64,000 nt of DNA from an uncultured Eisenbergiella sp. (GTDB lineage Bacteria > Bacillota > Clostridia > Lachnospirales > Lachnospiraceae). Under the pieces are notes generated by a model. It made no database searches, was not told the DNA's origin, and saw only the letters and a program-made list of their open reading frames with translations. The translations under genes and the position numbers were made by a program. Below, one piece after another: positions 24,995 through 34,004 of this stretch. The stretch spans positions 10,701 through 74,700 of the forward strand of contig CAJUEL010000019.1 in the NCBI GenBank assembly GCA_910585455.1. The letters are read 5' to 3'. Numbering within the stretch: position 1 is the first letter of the stretch; every line of letters starts with the position of its first letter.

Positions 24995-25121
24995 TTCCGT
25001 TTCACTTCCCTTCCGCCGCTTTGGGCAAACGGGCATATTCCTTTCCAGTACCGGATCACATACATGCATTCCCCGGAGGGCTATCGCAAAGGGAAACCTT
25101 CTGCCCTTTGCAGGCATCGCT

Positions 25122-25466
25122 TTATGTACCCAGTTCCAGGCTGACCCGCAGCGCATAATTCACCTTCGCCATCAGCGTCGCGTCCAGATGGCACACCTTG
25201 TCCTTGAGTCTCTTTTTATCGATCGTGCGAAGCTGCTCCAAAAGAACCACGGAATCCTTCTCAATCTCATACTTTCCGGATAAAATCTCAATATGCGTCG
25301 GCAGCTTCGCCTTGTTCATCTTCGATGTGATCGCCGCGCAGATCACCGTCGGGCTGTGCCGGTTTCCCACATCGTTCTGTATGATGAGCACCGGCCGGAT
25401 GCCTCCCTGCTCTGAACCAACCACCGGCCGTAAATCCGCATAATAGATATCGCCCCGTTTTACCAC
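25122..25466 (-). CDS. MazF/EndoA-family endoribonuclease toxin without an adjacent mazE
   Basis: A 114-residue PemK/MazF mRNA interferase. VVKRGDIYYADLRPVVGSEQGG at the N-terminus and RPVLIIQND then PTVICAAITSK and the C-terminal LLEQLRTIDKKRL are the family landmarks; the Arg in GGIRP is usually catalytic. A GTG start at 25466 with GCAGGAGG 8 nt before it gives the usual EndoA length. It lies 73 nt downstream of alr, as in Bacillus, but there is no room for an antitoxin gene between them. Confidence 0.9.
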   Translation of the reverse strand: MVKRGDIYYADLRPVVGSEQGGIRPVLIIQNDVGNRHSPTVICAAITSKMNKAKLPTHIEILSGKYEIEKDSVVLLEQLRTIDKKRLKDKVCHLDATLMAKVNYALRVSLELGT

Positions 25467-25539
25467 AATTTTTTCCTCCTGCCATAGGTTTTTCTGGTAG
25501 GAGTATTGCCCGCTTTCCGGAAGGCTATTCATACCCTGC

Positions 25540-26721
25540 TCATAGATAATCGTCAAAATAGTCCTTTGTGGAAACCACCTTGTTGCCCTTTACATAGACC
25601 CGGGGAATTCTTTTTCCCAAACAGCACGCCAGCTCATAATTGAAGCGCCCGGACAGCGCCCCCAGCTCTTCCATGGTGATCCGCTCTGCGCCGTCCTCCC
25701 CGATCAGCACCACCCGCATGCCGGTCCTGACCTCAGGAATATCCGTCACATCCACCATGAACTGATCCATACAAATGCGCCCCAGAATGCGCGCCCGTTT
25801 TCCGGCGATCAGCACATCCCCCCGGTTGGATAATCCCCTTGGGTAGCCGTCTCCATACCCCACCGGAATCGTCGCCACCCGCATCGGCGCAGGTGTGGTG
25901 AAGGTCCCGCCATAGCTGACCTGTGTGCCCGCCGGCAGCTCCCTCACACAGGCAACGCGGCTGTACAGGGACAAAACGGGCGTCAGGGGAACCGCTTTTT
26001 GATCCACCTCATCCGAGGGCGCAAGCCCGTATAAAATAATGCCCGCCCGCACCGCGTCCATATTCGCATCCCGCAGCGCCATGATCCCGGCGCTGTTGGA
26101 GCAGTGGCAAACCGGAATCTTTACGGAAAGCTCCTGCCGGATGCGCGCAAGGAATGCAGAAAATGCCTCCAGCTGTCTGCGCGCATGTGTCTGATCCGCT
26201 TCATCCGCCCGGGCAAAATGGGTAAAAATCCCCTCCACCTCCAGATCCGGCTCCGAAATTGCCCGCTTTACAAAAGCGAGGCCGGAATCATCCGGCCAGA
26301 TGCCGATCCGGGACATGCCCGTATCCACCGCGATATGTATTTTCATCCTCTTCCCAAGGCGGCGCGCTGCCCGCCCCATATCGGAAAGCATTTCCTCCGT
26401 AAATGCCGTTCCCCGGATTTCCTCCCGCGCCATCGTTTCATATTCATCGGGAAAGGTATATCCCAACACGAGGACCGGCTTTTGGATGCCCGCACGTTTT
26501 AAAATGACGGCTTCCTCCACAGTCGCCACAGCAAAGCCGCCAACCCTCTTATCCCGCTCCATTTCCCTTGCCAGCGGCACCGCGCCGTGCCCGTATCCGT
26601 CCGTCTTGACCACCCCGATCAGGGAGGTCTGTGGCTCCAGATTGTTTTCGATGGACGCCAGATTGTTCAAAAAAGCGTCCAGATCGATCCTGGCCCACGC
26701 CCTGCTATATTGATTTTCCAT
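25540..26721 (-). CDS. alr: alanine racemase
   Basis: A 393-residue PLP enzyme making D-alanine for peptidoglycan. GVVKTDGYGHGAVPLA near residue 36 holds the PLP-binding Lys, and QVSYGGTFTTPAPMRVATIPVGYGDGYPRG carries the second catalytic Tyr. The C-terminal domain has RICMDQFMVDVTD. The ribosome site AAGAAGGAAC supports the ATG. It sits 77 nt downstream of the NnrE/NnrD gene and upstream of mazF, an order found in many Firmicutes. Confidence 0.95.
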   Translation of the reverse strand: MENQYSRAWARIDLDAFLNNLASIENNLEPQTSLIGVVKTDGYGHGAVPLAREMERDKRVGGFAVATVEEAVILKRAGIQKPVLVLGYTFPDEYETMAREEIRGTAFTEEMLSDMGRAARRLGKRMKIHIAVDTGMSRIGIWPDDSGLAFVKRAISEPDLEVEGIFTHFARADEADQTHARRQLEAFSAFLARIRQELSVKIPVCHCSNSAGIMALRDANMDAVRAGIILYGLAPSDEVDQKAVPLTPVLSLYSRVACVRELPAGTQVSYGGTFTTPAPMRVATIPVGYGDGYPRGLSNRGDVLIAGKRARILGRICMDQFMVDVTDIPEVRTGMRVVLIGEDGAERITMEELGALSGRFNYELACCLGKRIPRVYVKGNKVVSTKDYFDDYL

Positions 26722-26798
26722 AGTTCCTTCTTTCTAAACCGCTATGCGCCATTGTTGGCACGCCACTGCGCGCAAAAGCCGGGGCTTTCCCAATATCA

Positions 26799-28319
26799 TC
26801 AACCAATCAGACCGGGAACTGCCTCTGCGATGTCCCCCGCCTTCATGCTGTATTCTCCCTTTTTATGCGCCGCCCGGTCTCCTGCCAGCCCGTGCAGATA
26901 AACGCCTATGCACACGGCATGAAACAAATCCTCATCCTGCGCCGTAAGAGCCGCTGTGATGCCCGTCAGCACATCCCCGCTTCCCGCCGTCGCCATACCG
27001 CTGTTTCCGCTGCCGTTTATATAAATCTTTCCTTCCGGGCAGACCACATACGTCCTCGCGCCCTTACAGAGAATGACGGCGGACAGCTTTTGTGCCCAGA
27101 GCTTCAACAGACCTTCCACATCCGCCAAAACCTCCTGCACGCTTATGCCCGCCAGCCGGGCAAGCTCTCCCGGATGGGGCGTCAGGGCAAGCGGACGGCG
27201 CTTTGCAGAATCCTTCTGCATGTCGCAAAGCATAGCGAGCAATGCCGGCTCCTGCGCCAGCAGATTGATCGCGTCCGCGTCCAGAATCAGCGGCTTGCGC
27301 GTTTCTTCTATAATATAACGCAGCTGTTCCACCGCCGTCCGCATGCGTCCAAGCCCGGGACCTGCGGCGATCACGTCCGCCCAGCCGCACGCCTCCCGGA
27401 TGTCCTGCGTCACCATCGCCTCCGGCAGAGCACACTGCAGCACGGAACGGTTTTCGACCGGACTGATGAGCTTTACCATGCCGCAGCCCGCCGCAAAAGC
27501 GCCCTCTCCTGCCAGAATGGCGGCGCCTGCCATCGTTTCGCTGCCCGCCAGAATCGCTGCCTTGCCGAAGCTTCCCTTATTTCCATCCGGTCTGCGCACG
27601 GGCATCAGACTGTTCACCGGCTCCGTAAAGGTAAACCGTCCGGGCGTCTCTCCCAGAAAGCTGTCCGCCGTAATGCCGATCGGAAAGCAGCGCACCTGTC
27701 CGGCATAACGCGCGCCGGGATACAAAAACGCCCCCAGCTTCACAAAGCCGAAGGTCACGGTTACATCCGCATATACCGCAGCGCCCATCACCGCCCCGGT
27801 ATCCGCATGAATGCCGGAGGGAATATCCACGGAAAGCACAAAGGCATCCCGTCCGTTGATATATTCGACGCACTCCCGGCAAAAGCCCGTAAGACTGCGC
27901 GTAAGTCCCACGCCAAAAAGAGCGTCCACGATAATATCATATTCTTTATCCGGCAAAATGTCCAGTATTTTCTGTCCGTAGGCCTGCAGGCTTTCCAGCT
28001 GCTGCCTGCAGGCCAGCGTCAGCTTTTCCCTGCTGCCTACAAGCACGACATCCACACAAAAGTTCGCCTGCCGCAAAAGCCGTCCCAGCGCCAGACCGTC
28101 CCCGCCATTATTGCCGCAGCCGGCAACCACCAAAACACGATTTCCCGGCGTCTCTCCCATGCCGACAAGCGCCTCGCCAAGGCGCTTTTGTCTTTCGCAA
28201 ATCACTTCCAGACAGGCGAGCGCCGCCCGTTCCATCAGCACGATCGATGGCACCTTGAAATACTCGCTTGTATTATGGTCAAACTGCCGCATTTCCTGTG
28301 CACAAACCAGATATTCCAT
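26799..28319 (-). CDS. nnr: bifunctional NAD(P)H-hydrate epimerase / ADP-dependent dehydratase
   Basis: A 506-residue nicotinamide-nucleotide repair enzyme. The N-terminal YjeF domain has VVAGCGNNGGDGLALGRLL near residue 67 and DALFGVGLTRSL. The C-terminal carbohydrate-kinase-like dehydratase domain has LALTPHPGELARL and NSGMATAGSGDVLTGITAAL, the ADP-binding and catalytic Asp motif. Together they repair damaged NAD(P)H hydrates. It lies 33 nt downstream of rex, so an NADH-sensing repressor and an NADH-repair enzyme appear to share a transcript. Confidence 0.95.
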   Translation of the reverse strand: MEYLVCAQEMRQFDHNTSEYFKVPSIVLMERAALACLEVICERQKRLGEALVGMGETPGNRVLVVAGCGNNGGDGLALGRLLRQANFCVDVVLVGSREKLTLACRQQLESLQAYGQKILDILPDKEYDIIVDALFGVGLTRSLTGFCRECVEYINGRDAFVLSVDIPSGIHADTGAVMGAAVYADVTVTFGFVKLGAFLYPGARYAGQVRCFPIGITADSFLGETPGRFTFTEPVNSLMPVRRPDGNKGSFGKAAILAGSETMAGAAILAGEGAFAAGCGMVKLISPVENRSVLQCALPEAMVTQDIREACGWADVIAAGPGLGRMRTAVEQLRYIIEETRKPLILDADAINLLAQEPALLAMLCDMQKDSAKRRPLALTPHPGELARLAGISVQEVLADVEGLLKLWAQKLSAVILCKGARTYVVCPEGKIYINGSGNSGMATAGSGDVLTGITAALTAQDEDLFHAVCIGVYLHGLAGDRAAHKKGEYSMKAGDIAEAVPGLIG

Positions 28320-28352
28320 TCTCCTGATACTTCCTTTAACATACAGTCAGCC

Positions 28353-28985
28353 TCATGTATGCTGATTGATTTTATAGGTCAGCCTCATCAGACTGTCAAA
28401 AATATGTACATTTTCTACCTGCACTTCCTTTGGAAGATGCAGCTCCATATGCGTAAAATTCCATATTGCCCTGATGCCGCTGTCGGCAAGCTGCTTTGCC
28501 GCCTCCAGGGCCCTTTCACCCAGGATGGCAAGCACAGCGATATCCACCCGGTTCTTTTTCACAAAATCCGGCAAATCCCTGAAAGAATACAACGGAATCC
28601 CGTCCGCGTCTTTTGTCTGAAACGTATTGGTGAAGTCAAAAAGTCCTATACAGGTAAAACCGCTCCACTCCACATTCATATAATCGGCAATCGCCCTCTC
28701 CAGCCTTCCTTCTCCTGCAATAATCAGCTGATATTCCCTGTTCACTCCCATAAGCTTACCGATTTCCTGATACAGATGTTCGACGTTATAACCATAGCCC
28801 TGCTGCCCGAATCCGCCAAAATTGTTAAAATCCTGGCGGATCTGAGACGCCGTCACTCCCATGAGCCCGGACAACTCCTGTGAAGAAATCCTCTCCACGC
28901 CGCCCTGCCTCAGGCTTTCAAGAAAACGGAAATACCTCGGCAGTCTGGTAATCACTGCCTGGGAAACAATATCTCTTCCTGACAC
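28353..28985 (-). CDS. rex: redox-sensing transcriptional repressor Rex
   Basis: A 210-residue Rex repressor that senses the NADH/NAD ratio. The winged-helix N-terminus (AVITRLPRYFRFLESL, MGVTASQIRQDFNNFGGFGQQGYGY) is followed by a Rossmann domain with IIAGEGRLERAIADY. The GTG at 28985 is chosen because AAGGGAG lies 9 nt upstream; the TTG at 29009 would leave only about 4 nt of leader behind the promoter. The family controls fermentation and anaerobic respiration genes. No convincing Rex operator was seen in the window. Confidence 0.93.
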   Translation of the reverse strand: MSGRDIVSQAVITRLPRYFRFLESLRQGGVERISSQELSGLMGVTASQIRQDFNNFGGFGQQGYGYNVEHLYQEIGKLMGVNREYQLIIAGEGRLERAIADYMNVEWSGFTCIGLFDFTNTFQTKDADGIPLYSFRDLPDFVKKNRVDIAVLAILGERALEAAKQLADSGIRAIWNFTHMELHLPKEVQVENVHIFDSLMRLTYKINQHT

Positions 28986-29019
28986 TTCCTGCAGCTCCCT
29001 TCTAACCAATATATTTTAT

Positions 29020-29048
29020 ATTTTACTCTAATGCTAAAATTCTGTCAA
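29020..29048 (-). promoter_or_regulatory. sigma-A promoter of the rex operon
   Basis: TTGACA (29043-29048) and TAAAAT (29020-29025) are 17 nt apart on the minus strand. Transcription would start near 29013, which supports the GTG start at 28985. Confidence 0.75.
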
Positions 29049-29125
29049 GAAATGTGGGAAATATGTAATAAAAACATACAGTAATTTGTCAGAAAATTGT
29101 TACAAAAACCGAAAAAACTTCACAC

Positions 29126-29182
29126 TTGTGTAAAATAAAAAACTACCGTATAATATTCACAGTTGTCCGTTTCACCGGACAA
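29126..29182 (+). promoter_or_regulatory. promoter of the ABC-F gene with a 5' hairpin
   Basis: TTGTGT (29126-29131) and TATAAT (29149-29154) are 17 nt apart. A hairpin TTGTCCG / CGGACAA (29163-29182) falls at the very 5' end of the expected mRNA, where it may protect the message. Confidence 0.7.
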
Positions 29183-29217
29183 CGGGGATACCATACGCAA
29201 TATGAAAGGAGATTGAC

Positions 29218-31131
29218 ATGCTGCTTTCCTGTCAGAACATCGATAAAGCCTTTTTGGAAAAACAGGTTTTAAAAGCCTGTTCCTTTCACATAGAAGATCA
29301 CGAAAAAGCAGCTATTGTCGGCATCAACGGCGCGGGGAAGACCACGCTTTTACGCATTCTCATAAAGGAGCTGGAGCCTGACGACGGCCTCGTCGTTTTC
29401 GCAAAGGATAAAACCTTCGGCTATCTGCCCCAGAACGCCGTGGTGGATACACAGCAGACCATCTACGCAGAGCTGCTTTCGGTCAAACAGTATGTGCTCG
29501 ATATGGAAGAACAAATCCGCCAGACAGAGCTCGCCATGAAACACGCCCAGGGCGATGCCCTGGAGGATCTGATGAAAAAATACGCGGATCTCACCCACGC
29601 CTATGAGCTGGAAAACGGTTATGCCTGCCAAAGCGAAATCACCGGTATTTTAAAGGGACTGGGCTTTTTGGAGGAAGAATTTGACAAACCCGTAAATATC
29701 CTCTCCGGCGGCCAGAAAACCCGCGTGGCACTGGGAAAGCTTTTGCTGCAAAAGCCGGATCTGATCATTCTGGACGAGCCCACCAACCATCTGGACATGA
29801 ACTCCATCGCCTGGCTGGAGACTTACCTTGCAAACTACAGGGGCGCTGTCCTGCTTGTCTCCCATGACCGGTATTTTCTGGACAAAATCGCCACGAAAAT
29901 CATCGAGATCGACAATACAAAGGCGACGGTCTTTTCCGGCAACTACTCCGATTACGCGACGAAGAAGGAAGCCCTGCGCCAGGCCCAATGGAGCGCCTAT
30001 GTAAACCAGCAAAACGAAATCAAACGCCAGGAAGAGATCATCGCCCGTTTCCGCTCCTATCATACGGAAAAAGCGACCCGTCAGGCCGAAAGCCGGGAAA
30101 AGCAGCTTTCCAAAATGGAAGTTCTCGACAAGCCGTCCGAGATCACATCGGACATGAAAATAGAGCTGACGCCACGGATCTTAAGCGGCAGCGATGTGCT
30201 CACCGTAGAACATCTTTCCAGAGCCTTTGGAAAAGAGCTTCTGTTTTCCGACCTTTCCTTTTCCTTAAAGCGCGGCGAGCATGTGGCGATCATCGGAGAT
30301 AACGGTACCGGCAAAACCACGATTTTAAAAATCATCAACGGCGTTCTTCCCGCAGACGGCGGAACCGTGCGGACGGGGAGCAAGGTGCAGATCGGCTACT
30401 ACGATCAGGAGCATCATGTACTGCATCCGGACAAAACACTGTTTGAAGAAATTTCCGATGCCTATCCGGAACTGAACAACACGGAAATCCGCAACACGCT
30501 CGCCGCCTTTTTATTCACCGGCGAGGATGTGTTCAAACGGATCCGGGAGCTTTCCGGCGGAGAAAAGGGCAGGGTTTCGCTGGCGAAGCTGATGCTTTCG
30601 GAATCCAATTTTCTGATTCTCGACGAGCCGACCAACCACCTGGACATCACCTCCCGGGAGATTCTCGAAGACGCCTTAAACAGCTACACCGGCACCGTGC
30701 TCTACGTATCCCACGACCGGTATTTCATCAACCGCACCGCCCACCGCATTTTAAAGCTCGCCAACGGAGACTTCACCCAGTACCTTGGCAATTATGATTA
30801 TTATCTGGAAAAAGAAGCGCAGAGTGTCTCCGCCCCCGCTCCGAACGCAACCTCTTTAGACGTCCCGGAATCCGTCGCAAAGCTTTCCTGGCAGGAGCAA
30901 AAAGAAAGGGAAGCGCAGCGCCGCAAGCGTGAAAACGCCCTCAAACGCTGCGAAGAGCGCATCGCATTTCTCGAAGCACGGGACAAAGAAATCGACGCGC
31001 AGATGAGCGATCCCCAGACCGCCACCGACGTCTCCCTCCTCCTGGAGCTCTCCAAAGAAAAAGAAGCAATTTCCGAAGAGCTCCTGACCCTGCTGGAGGA
31101 ATGGGAGGCTATCAGTGAAGCGGAGGGATGA
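29218..31131 (+). CDS. ABC-F family ATPase, Uup/YdiF-like
   Basis: A 637-residue soluble twin-ATPase. The first cassette has VGINGAGKTTLL near residue 36, LSGGQKTRV near 162 and LIILDEPTNHLDM near 181. The second has IGDNGTGKTTIL near 358, LSGGEKGRV near 445 and LILDEPTNHLDI. A linker between them carries a Tyr/Arg-rich helical stretch (RFRSYHTEKATRQAESREK), and a C-terminal coiled coil follows (about 555-635), as in Uup. Members act on the ribosome or on DNA structure. An AAAGGAG site precedes the ATG. Palindromic element B begins 3 nt after the stop. Confidence 0.92.
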   Translation: MLLSCQNIDKAFLEKQVLKACSFHIEDHEKAAIVGINGAGKTTLLRILIKELEPDDGLVVFAKDKTFGYLPQNAVVDTQQTIYAELLSVKQYVLDMEEQIRQTELAMKHAQGDALEDLMKKYADLTHAYELENGYACQSEITGILKGLGFLEEEFDKPVNILSGGQKTRVALGKLLLQKPDLIILDEPTNHLDMNSIAWLETYLANYRGAVLLVSHDRYFLDKIATKIIEIDNTKATVFSGNYSDYATKKEALRQAQWSAYVNQQNEIKRQEEIIARFRSYHTEKATRQAESREKQLSKMEVLDKPSEITSDMKIELTPRILSGSDVLTVEHLSRAFGKELLFSDLSFSLKRGEHVAIIGDNGTGKTTILKIINGVLPADGGTVRTGSKVQIGYYDQEHHVLHPDKTLFEEISDAYPELNNTEIRNTLAAFLFTGEDVFKRIRELSGGEKGRVSLAKLMLSESNFLILDEPTNHLDITSREILEDALNSYTGTVLYVSHDRYFINRTAHRILKLANGDFTQYLGNYDYYLEKEAQSVSAPAPNATSLDVPESVAKLSWQEQKEREAQRRKRENALKRCEERIAFLEARDKEIDAQMSDPQTATDVSLLLELSKEKEAISEELLTLLEEWEAISEAEG

Positions 31132-31133
31132 TT

Positions 31134-31467
31134 GCCCCGGGTATGACAGACAGGAGCAGGCGGCGGACGGATACAGACGGCGGCAGAGACAGACAGAAGG
31201 CGGGACAGGCACGGACTGTTTCCACCCGCGATATCCGAAGCGGGAAATTCCACAAAGCAGCGGGAGATTCCTAAACGCCACAGGGCGCAACGAACTCACT
31301 TCGTTCGAACAGTATTGCGCCCTGTGGCAGGAATCTCCCGCCGTTTTGGGAATTTCTCCGTTTCGGATAAAGCGGGTGGAAACAGTCCATGCCTGTCCCG
31401 CCCTCTGTCTGTCTCTGCCGCCGTCTGTATCCGTCCGCCGCCTGCTCCTGTCTGTCATGCCCGGGGC
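31134..31467. repeat. long palindromic element, copy B (334 bp)
   Basis: An inverted repeat starting GCCCCGGGTATGACAG and ending with the complement CTGTCATGCCCGGGGC. Outer arms of about 90 nt match with only a few differences (for example GGAGCAGGCGGCGGACGG). Inner arms hold TTTCCACCCGC and AAGCGGGAAATTCCACAAA, and the centre is GGGCGCAA ... GAACTCACTTCGTTCG ... TTGCGCCC (31283-31322). Outer arms are unrelated in sequence to those of copies A and C, inner parts are shared. It fills the convergent gap between the ABC-F and GtrA-like genes and could act as a very large terminator hairpin. Confidence 0.85.
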
Positions 31468-31495
31468 GCACCACCCGCCACCTTCACTGGCGCTC

Positions 31496-31924
31496 TTATT
31501 CGTCAGCGGTCTTCTTTTCGATAAAAAGCTTGCGGGTGATGAAATTGTATACCATCACGACACCCGTGGCAAAGGGCTTGACGAGGATGTAGGACCTGTC
31601 CCAGAAACGGTCCAGAAGCAGCGTGCCTCCCTTTAATACAAGATTGTTGATGATACAGCCGCCCACTGCAAATACAAAAAAAACGATGAACTGCTTTAGC
31701 TTGTTCGCCTTCTTATCCGTATCAAATACGAAGGCGATACTCAAAATATAGTTAATAGCGGCAGAAACCACAAATGCCGTGGTATTCGCCACCAGCACGG
31801 GCAGCCCCATCAGCTCCTTTAGCACGATCAGGAGAATATATTCGATGGCAAAGCACAAAACGCCCACCAGACCGAATTTCATGATCTGCTGCCCCAGTTT
31901 GCTTTTCAAAAATTTATCGATCAA
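31496..31924 (-). CDS. GtrA-like four-TM membrane protein
   Basis: A 142-residue GtrA-family protein with four predicted membrane segments (about residues 15-33, 38-60, 78-100 and 112-130). IMKFGLVGVLCFAIEYILL and ANTTAFVVSAAINYILSIAFVF are typical. Relatives flip or help transfer undecaprenyl-linked sugars for cell-surface glycosylation. It overlaps the icd gene by 4 nt although the two functions are unrelated, so it may simply share the transcript. Confidence 0.85.
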   Translation of the reverse strand: MIDKFLKSKLGQQIMKFGLVGVLCFAIEYILLIVLKELMGLPVLVANTTAFVVSAAINYILSIAFVFDTDKKANKLKQFIVFFVFAVGGCIINNLVLKGGTLLLDRFWDRSYILVKPFATGVVMVYNFITRKLFIEKKTADE

Positions 31925-33144
31925 TTTCCGTTCCCCTCTCCCATCGCATCCATGGTTTTTCGGATCTCCCGGATGAAATCCTGACTGTTTAGCACTGTCA
32001 CATCTGTAAGGGAGGTGATCTGCGCCAGGTCCTTCGTCATGCGCCCGCTCTCGATCGTCGTGATCGTCGCCTTATCCAGCCTGTCCGCAAATTCACAGAG
32101 CGCACCGATGCCGTCCAGCTCACCGCGCTTGCGCAAAGCTCCTGTCCAGGCGAAAATGGTCGCCACGGAATTGGTGGAGGTTTCCTCTCCCTTCAAATGC
32201 TTGTAATAGTGCCTCTGTACCGTGCCATGCGCCGCTTCATATTCATAGACGCCGGTGGGAGAAACCAGCACGGAGGTCATCATCGCCAGAGAACCGAAAG
32301 CGGAGCTGACCATATCGCTCATCACATCGCCGTCATAATTCTTACATGCCCAGATGAAACCGCCCTTCGCTTTCATGACCCGCGCCACCGCGTCGTCGAT
32401 CAGCGTATAAAAATATTCGATGCCCAGCGCTTCGAACCTTTCTTTATATTCGCTGTCATAGATTTCCTGAAAAACATCCTTAAAGGTATGATCGTACTTT
32501 TTGGAAATGGTGTCCTTTGTGGCAAACCACAGATCCTGCTTCGTGTCGATCGCATAGTTGAAGCACGCCCGCGCAAAGCTGGAAATGGACTTGTCCGTAT
32601 TGTGCATGCCCTGCAGGATGCCCGCGCCGGTGAAATTATGAATCAGCTCCCGCACCTCAGTCCCGTCCTCCGCGGTGAACACCAGCTCCGCCTTTCCTGC
32701 GCCGGGCACCTTGATCTCCGCGTTTTTATACACATCGCCATAGGCATGGCGCGCCAGCGTGATGGGCTTTTCCCAGTTGCGCACGCAGGGCTCAATGCCT
32801 TTTACCAGGATCGGCGCGCGAAACACCGTGCCGTCCAGCATGGCGCGGATCGTGCCGTTGGGGCTTTTCCACATTTCCTTTAAATCATATTCCTTCACCC
32901 GGGCAGCATTGGGCGTGATGGTCGCGCATTTGACCGCAACGCCGTATTTTAAGGTCGCATTGGCGGAATCTACTGTCACCTGATCGTCGGTCTCATTCCT
33001 GTGCGCAAGCCCCAGATCATAATATTCCGTCTTCAAATCCACATAGGGCAGCAGCAGCTCTTCCTTGATCATCTGCCAGAGGATGCGGGTCATTTCATCG
33101 CCGTCCATCTCCACCAAGGGGGTCTTCATCTGAATTTTGTCCAT
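31921..33144 (-). CDS. icd: NADP-dependent isocitrate dehydrogenase
   Basis: A 407-residue isocitrate dehydrogenase of the eukaryote-like dimeric subfamily (MDGDEMTRILWQMIKEELLLPYVDL at the N-terminus, AMLDGTVFRAPI, and EYEAAHGTVQRHYYKHLKGEETSTNSVATIFAW near the C-terminus). It converts isocitrate to 2-oxoglutarate. With the Re-citrate synthase encoded upstream it gives a short oxidative branch to glutamate; aconitase is not in the window. GAGGAAC precedes the ATG. Confidence 0.95.
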   Translation of the reverse strand: MDKIQMKTPLVEMDGDEMTRILWQMIKEELLLPYVDLKTEYYDLGLAHRNETDDQVTVDSANATLKYGVAVKCATITPNAARVKEYDLKEMWKSPNGTIRAMLDGTVFRAPILVKGIEPCVRNWEKPITLARHAYGDVYKNAEIKVPGAGKAELVFTAEDGTEVRELIHNFTGAGILQGMHNTDKSISSFARACFNYAIDTKQDLWFATKDTISKKYDHTFKDVFQEIYDSEYKERFEALGIEYFYTLIDDAVARVMKAKGGFIWACKNYDGDVMSDMVSSAFGSLAMMTSVLVSPTGVYEYEAAHGTVQRHYYKHLKGEETSTNSVATIFAWTGALRKRGELDGIGALCEFADRLDKATITTIESGRMTKDLAQITSLTDVTVLNSQDFIREIRKTMDAMGEGNGN

Positions 33145-33164
33145 ACCGTTCCTCGCTTTCTTTG

Positions 33165-33836
33165 TTATAAAATCCCATTCTTCACCATATTAGCATAAGC
33201 GTTCCGGATATGCAAGGTTGCAAGCTCCTCCGCCCGGTCCGCATTTTTCGCCTGAATCGCTTCCATGATCTGTCTGTGCTCCTGCACCGCCTCTCTGCCC
33301 CGCTCATTGTCGGAAAGCACCCGCTTGCGCACACGCATCACATATTCATGATAGTCCTTGAGCTGGTGCTTTAACATCTTGGAACCACATGCCTCATACA
33401 GAATCTCATGAAACTGATTATCCAGCTCCGTCAGCTGCCCTGCATTATGCTTGCAGACATGATACCAGGAAAGAAACACCGTCTCCTCCAGCGCCTCCGC
33501 CTGCTCCTTCGTAATATTCTGCACCGCCCAGCGGGCGCACAGCCCTTCCAGCAGCGCGCGCATGGCATAAATATCCTGCATGTCCTTGCGGGTGATGCCC
33601 GTTACAAACGCGCCGCGGTTGGGAATGATGGTCACCAGCCCCTCCAGCTCAAGCTGCCTTAGCGCTTCCCGCACCGGTGTGCGGGAAACTCCCATCTCCT
33701 CTCCCAGCGCAACCTCTTTTAATTCCTCGTTCTCGGCATATCTGCCGCTTAAAATATCCTCCCGGAGCCGGTGAAACACCTTTCCCCGCAGGGAATAACG
33801 GTCCGCTGATTCCTCTTTTCCTTCCTGTTGACCCAT
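33165..33836 (-). CDS. GntR-family transcriptional regulator, FCD-like subgroup
   Basis: A GntR regulator of about 223 residues. The winged helix is LRGKVFHRLREDILSGRY ... VSRTPVREALRQLELEGLVTIIPNRGAFV, followed by an all-helical FCD-type effector domain (IYAMRALLEGLCARWA, DNQFHEILYEACGSKML, HRQIMEAIQAKNADRAEELATLHI). The start is uncertain: the ATG at 33836 has a GGTGG 8 nt upstream, while a TTG at 33863 is also in frame. It lies between the citrate synthase and icd genes and probably controls them; a palindrome of GntR type overlaps the citrate synthase promoter. Confidence 0.88.
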   Translation of the reverse strand: MGQQEGKEESADRYSLRGKVFHRLREDILSGRYAENEELKEVALGEEMGVSRTPVREALRQLELEGLVTIIPNRGAFVTGITRKDMQDIYAMRALLEGLCARWAVQNITKEQAEALEETVFLSWYHVCKHNAGQLTELDNQFHEILYEACGSKMLKHQLKDYHEYVMRVRKRVLSDNERGREAVQEHRQIMEAIQAKNADRAEELATLHIRNAYANMVKNGIL

Positions 33837-33869
33837 CCTCTTTTCCACCATATCTTTTTTCAAAATCTA

Positions 33870-33897
33870 CAACCGCTCAGACAAGTCTGCATGGTTG
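33870..33897. repeat. palindromic repeat R1, diverged copy
   Basis: The core CAGACAAGTCTG is exact, but the outer arms (CAACCGCT and GCATGGTTG) pair only in part. It lies just upstream of the GntR gene, between it and the citrate synthase gene. Confidence 0.5.
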
Positions 33898-34004
33898 CCA
33901 AAATCCTTATCATCGCCACATCTTCCGGCGGCTTCATGCGCCCGGCGTTACCGCTCACCAAAGGACCGTCAATGCGCTTTTCAATGCGACGCTGCTGCCA
34001 CAGG

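Noticed and set aside
25086..25111. Terminator after mazF
   Set aside because: GCAAAGGG/CCCTTTGC can pair but no T run follows, so it was not listed as a terminator.
24596..25156. 24596-24994 as antitoxin of MazF
   Set aside because: It lies downstream rather than upstream, is 127 nt away, is 132 residues long and shows no DNA-binding antitoxin features.
26865..28883. 672-residue open frame on the + strand
   Set aside because: It lies antisense to the clear nnr and rex genes, has no ribosome site, and its sequence is the His/Arg-rich mirror of coding DNA.
29060..29165. Rex operator upstream of rex or the ABC-F gene
   Set aside because: TTGT-type half sites are present but do not form the TTGTTAA/TTAACAA palindrome.
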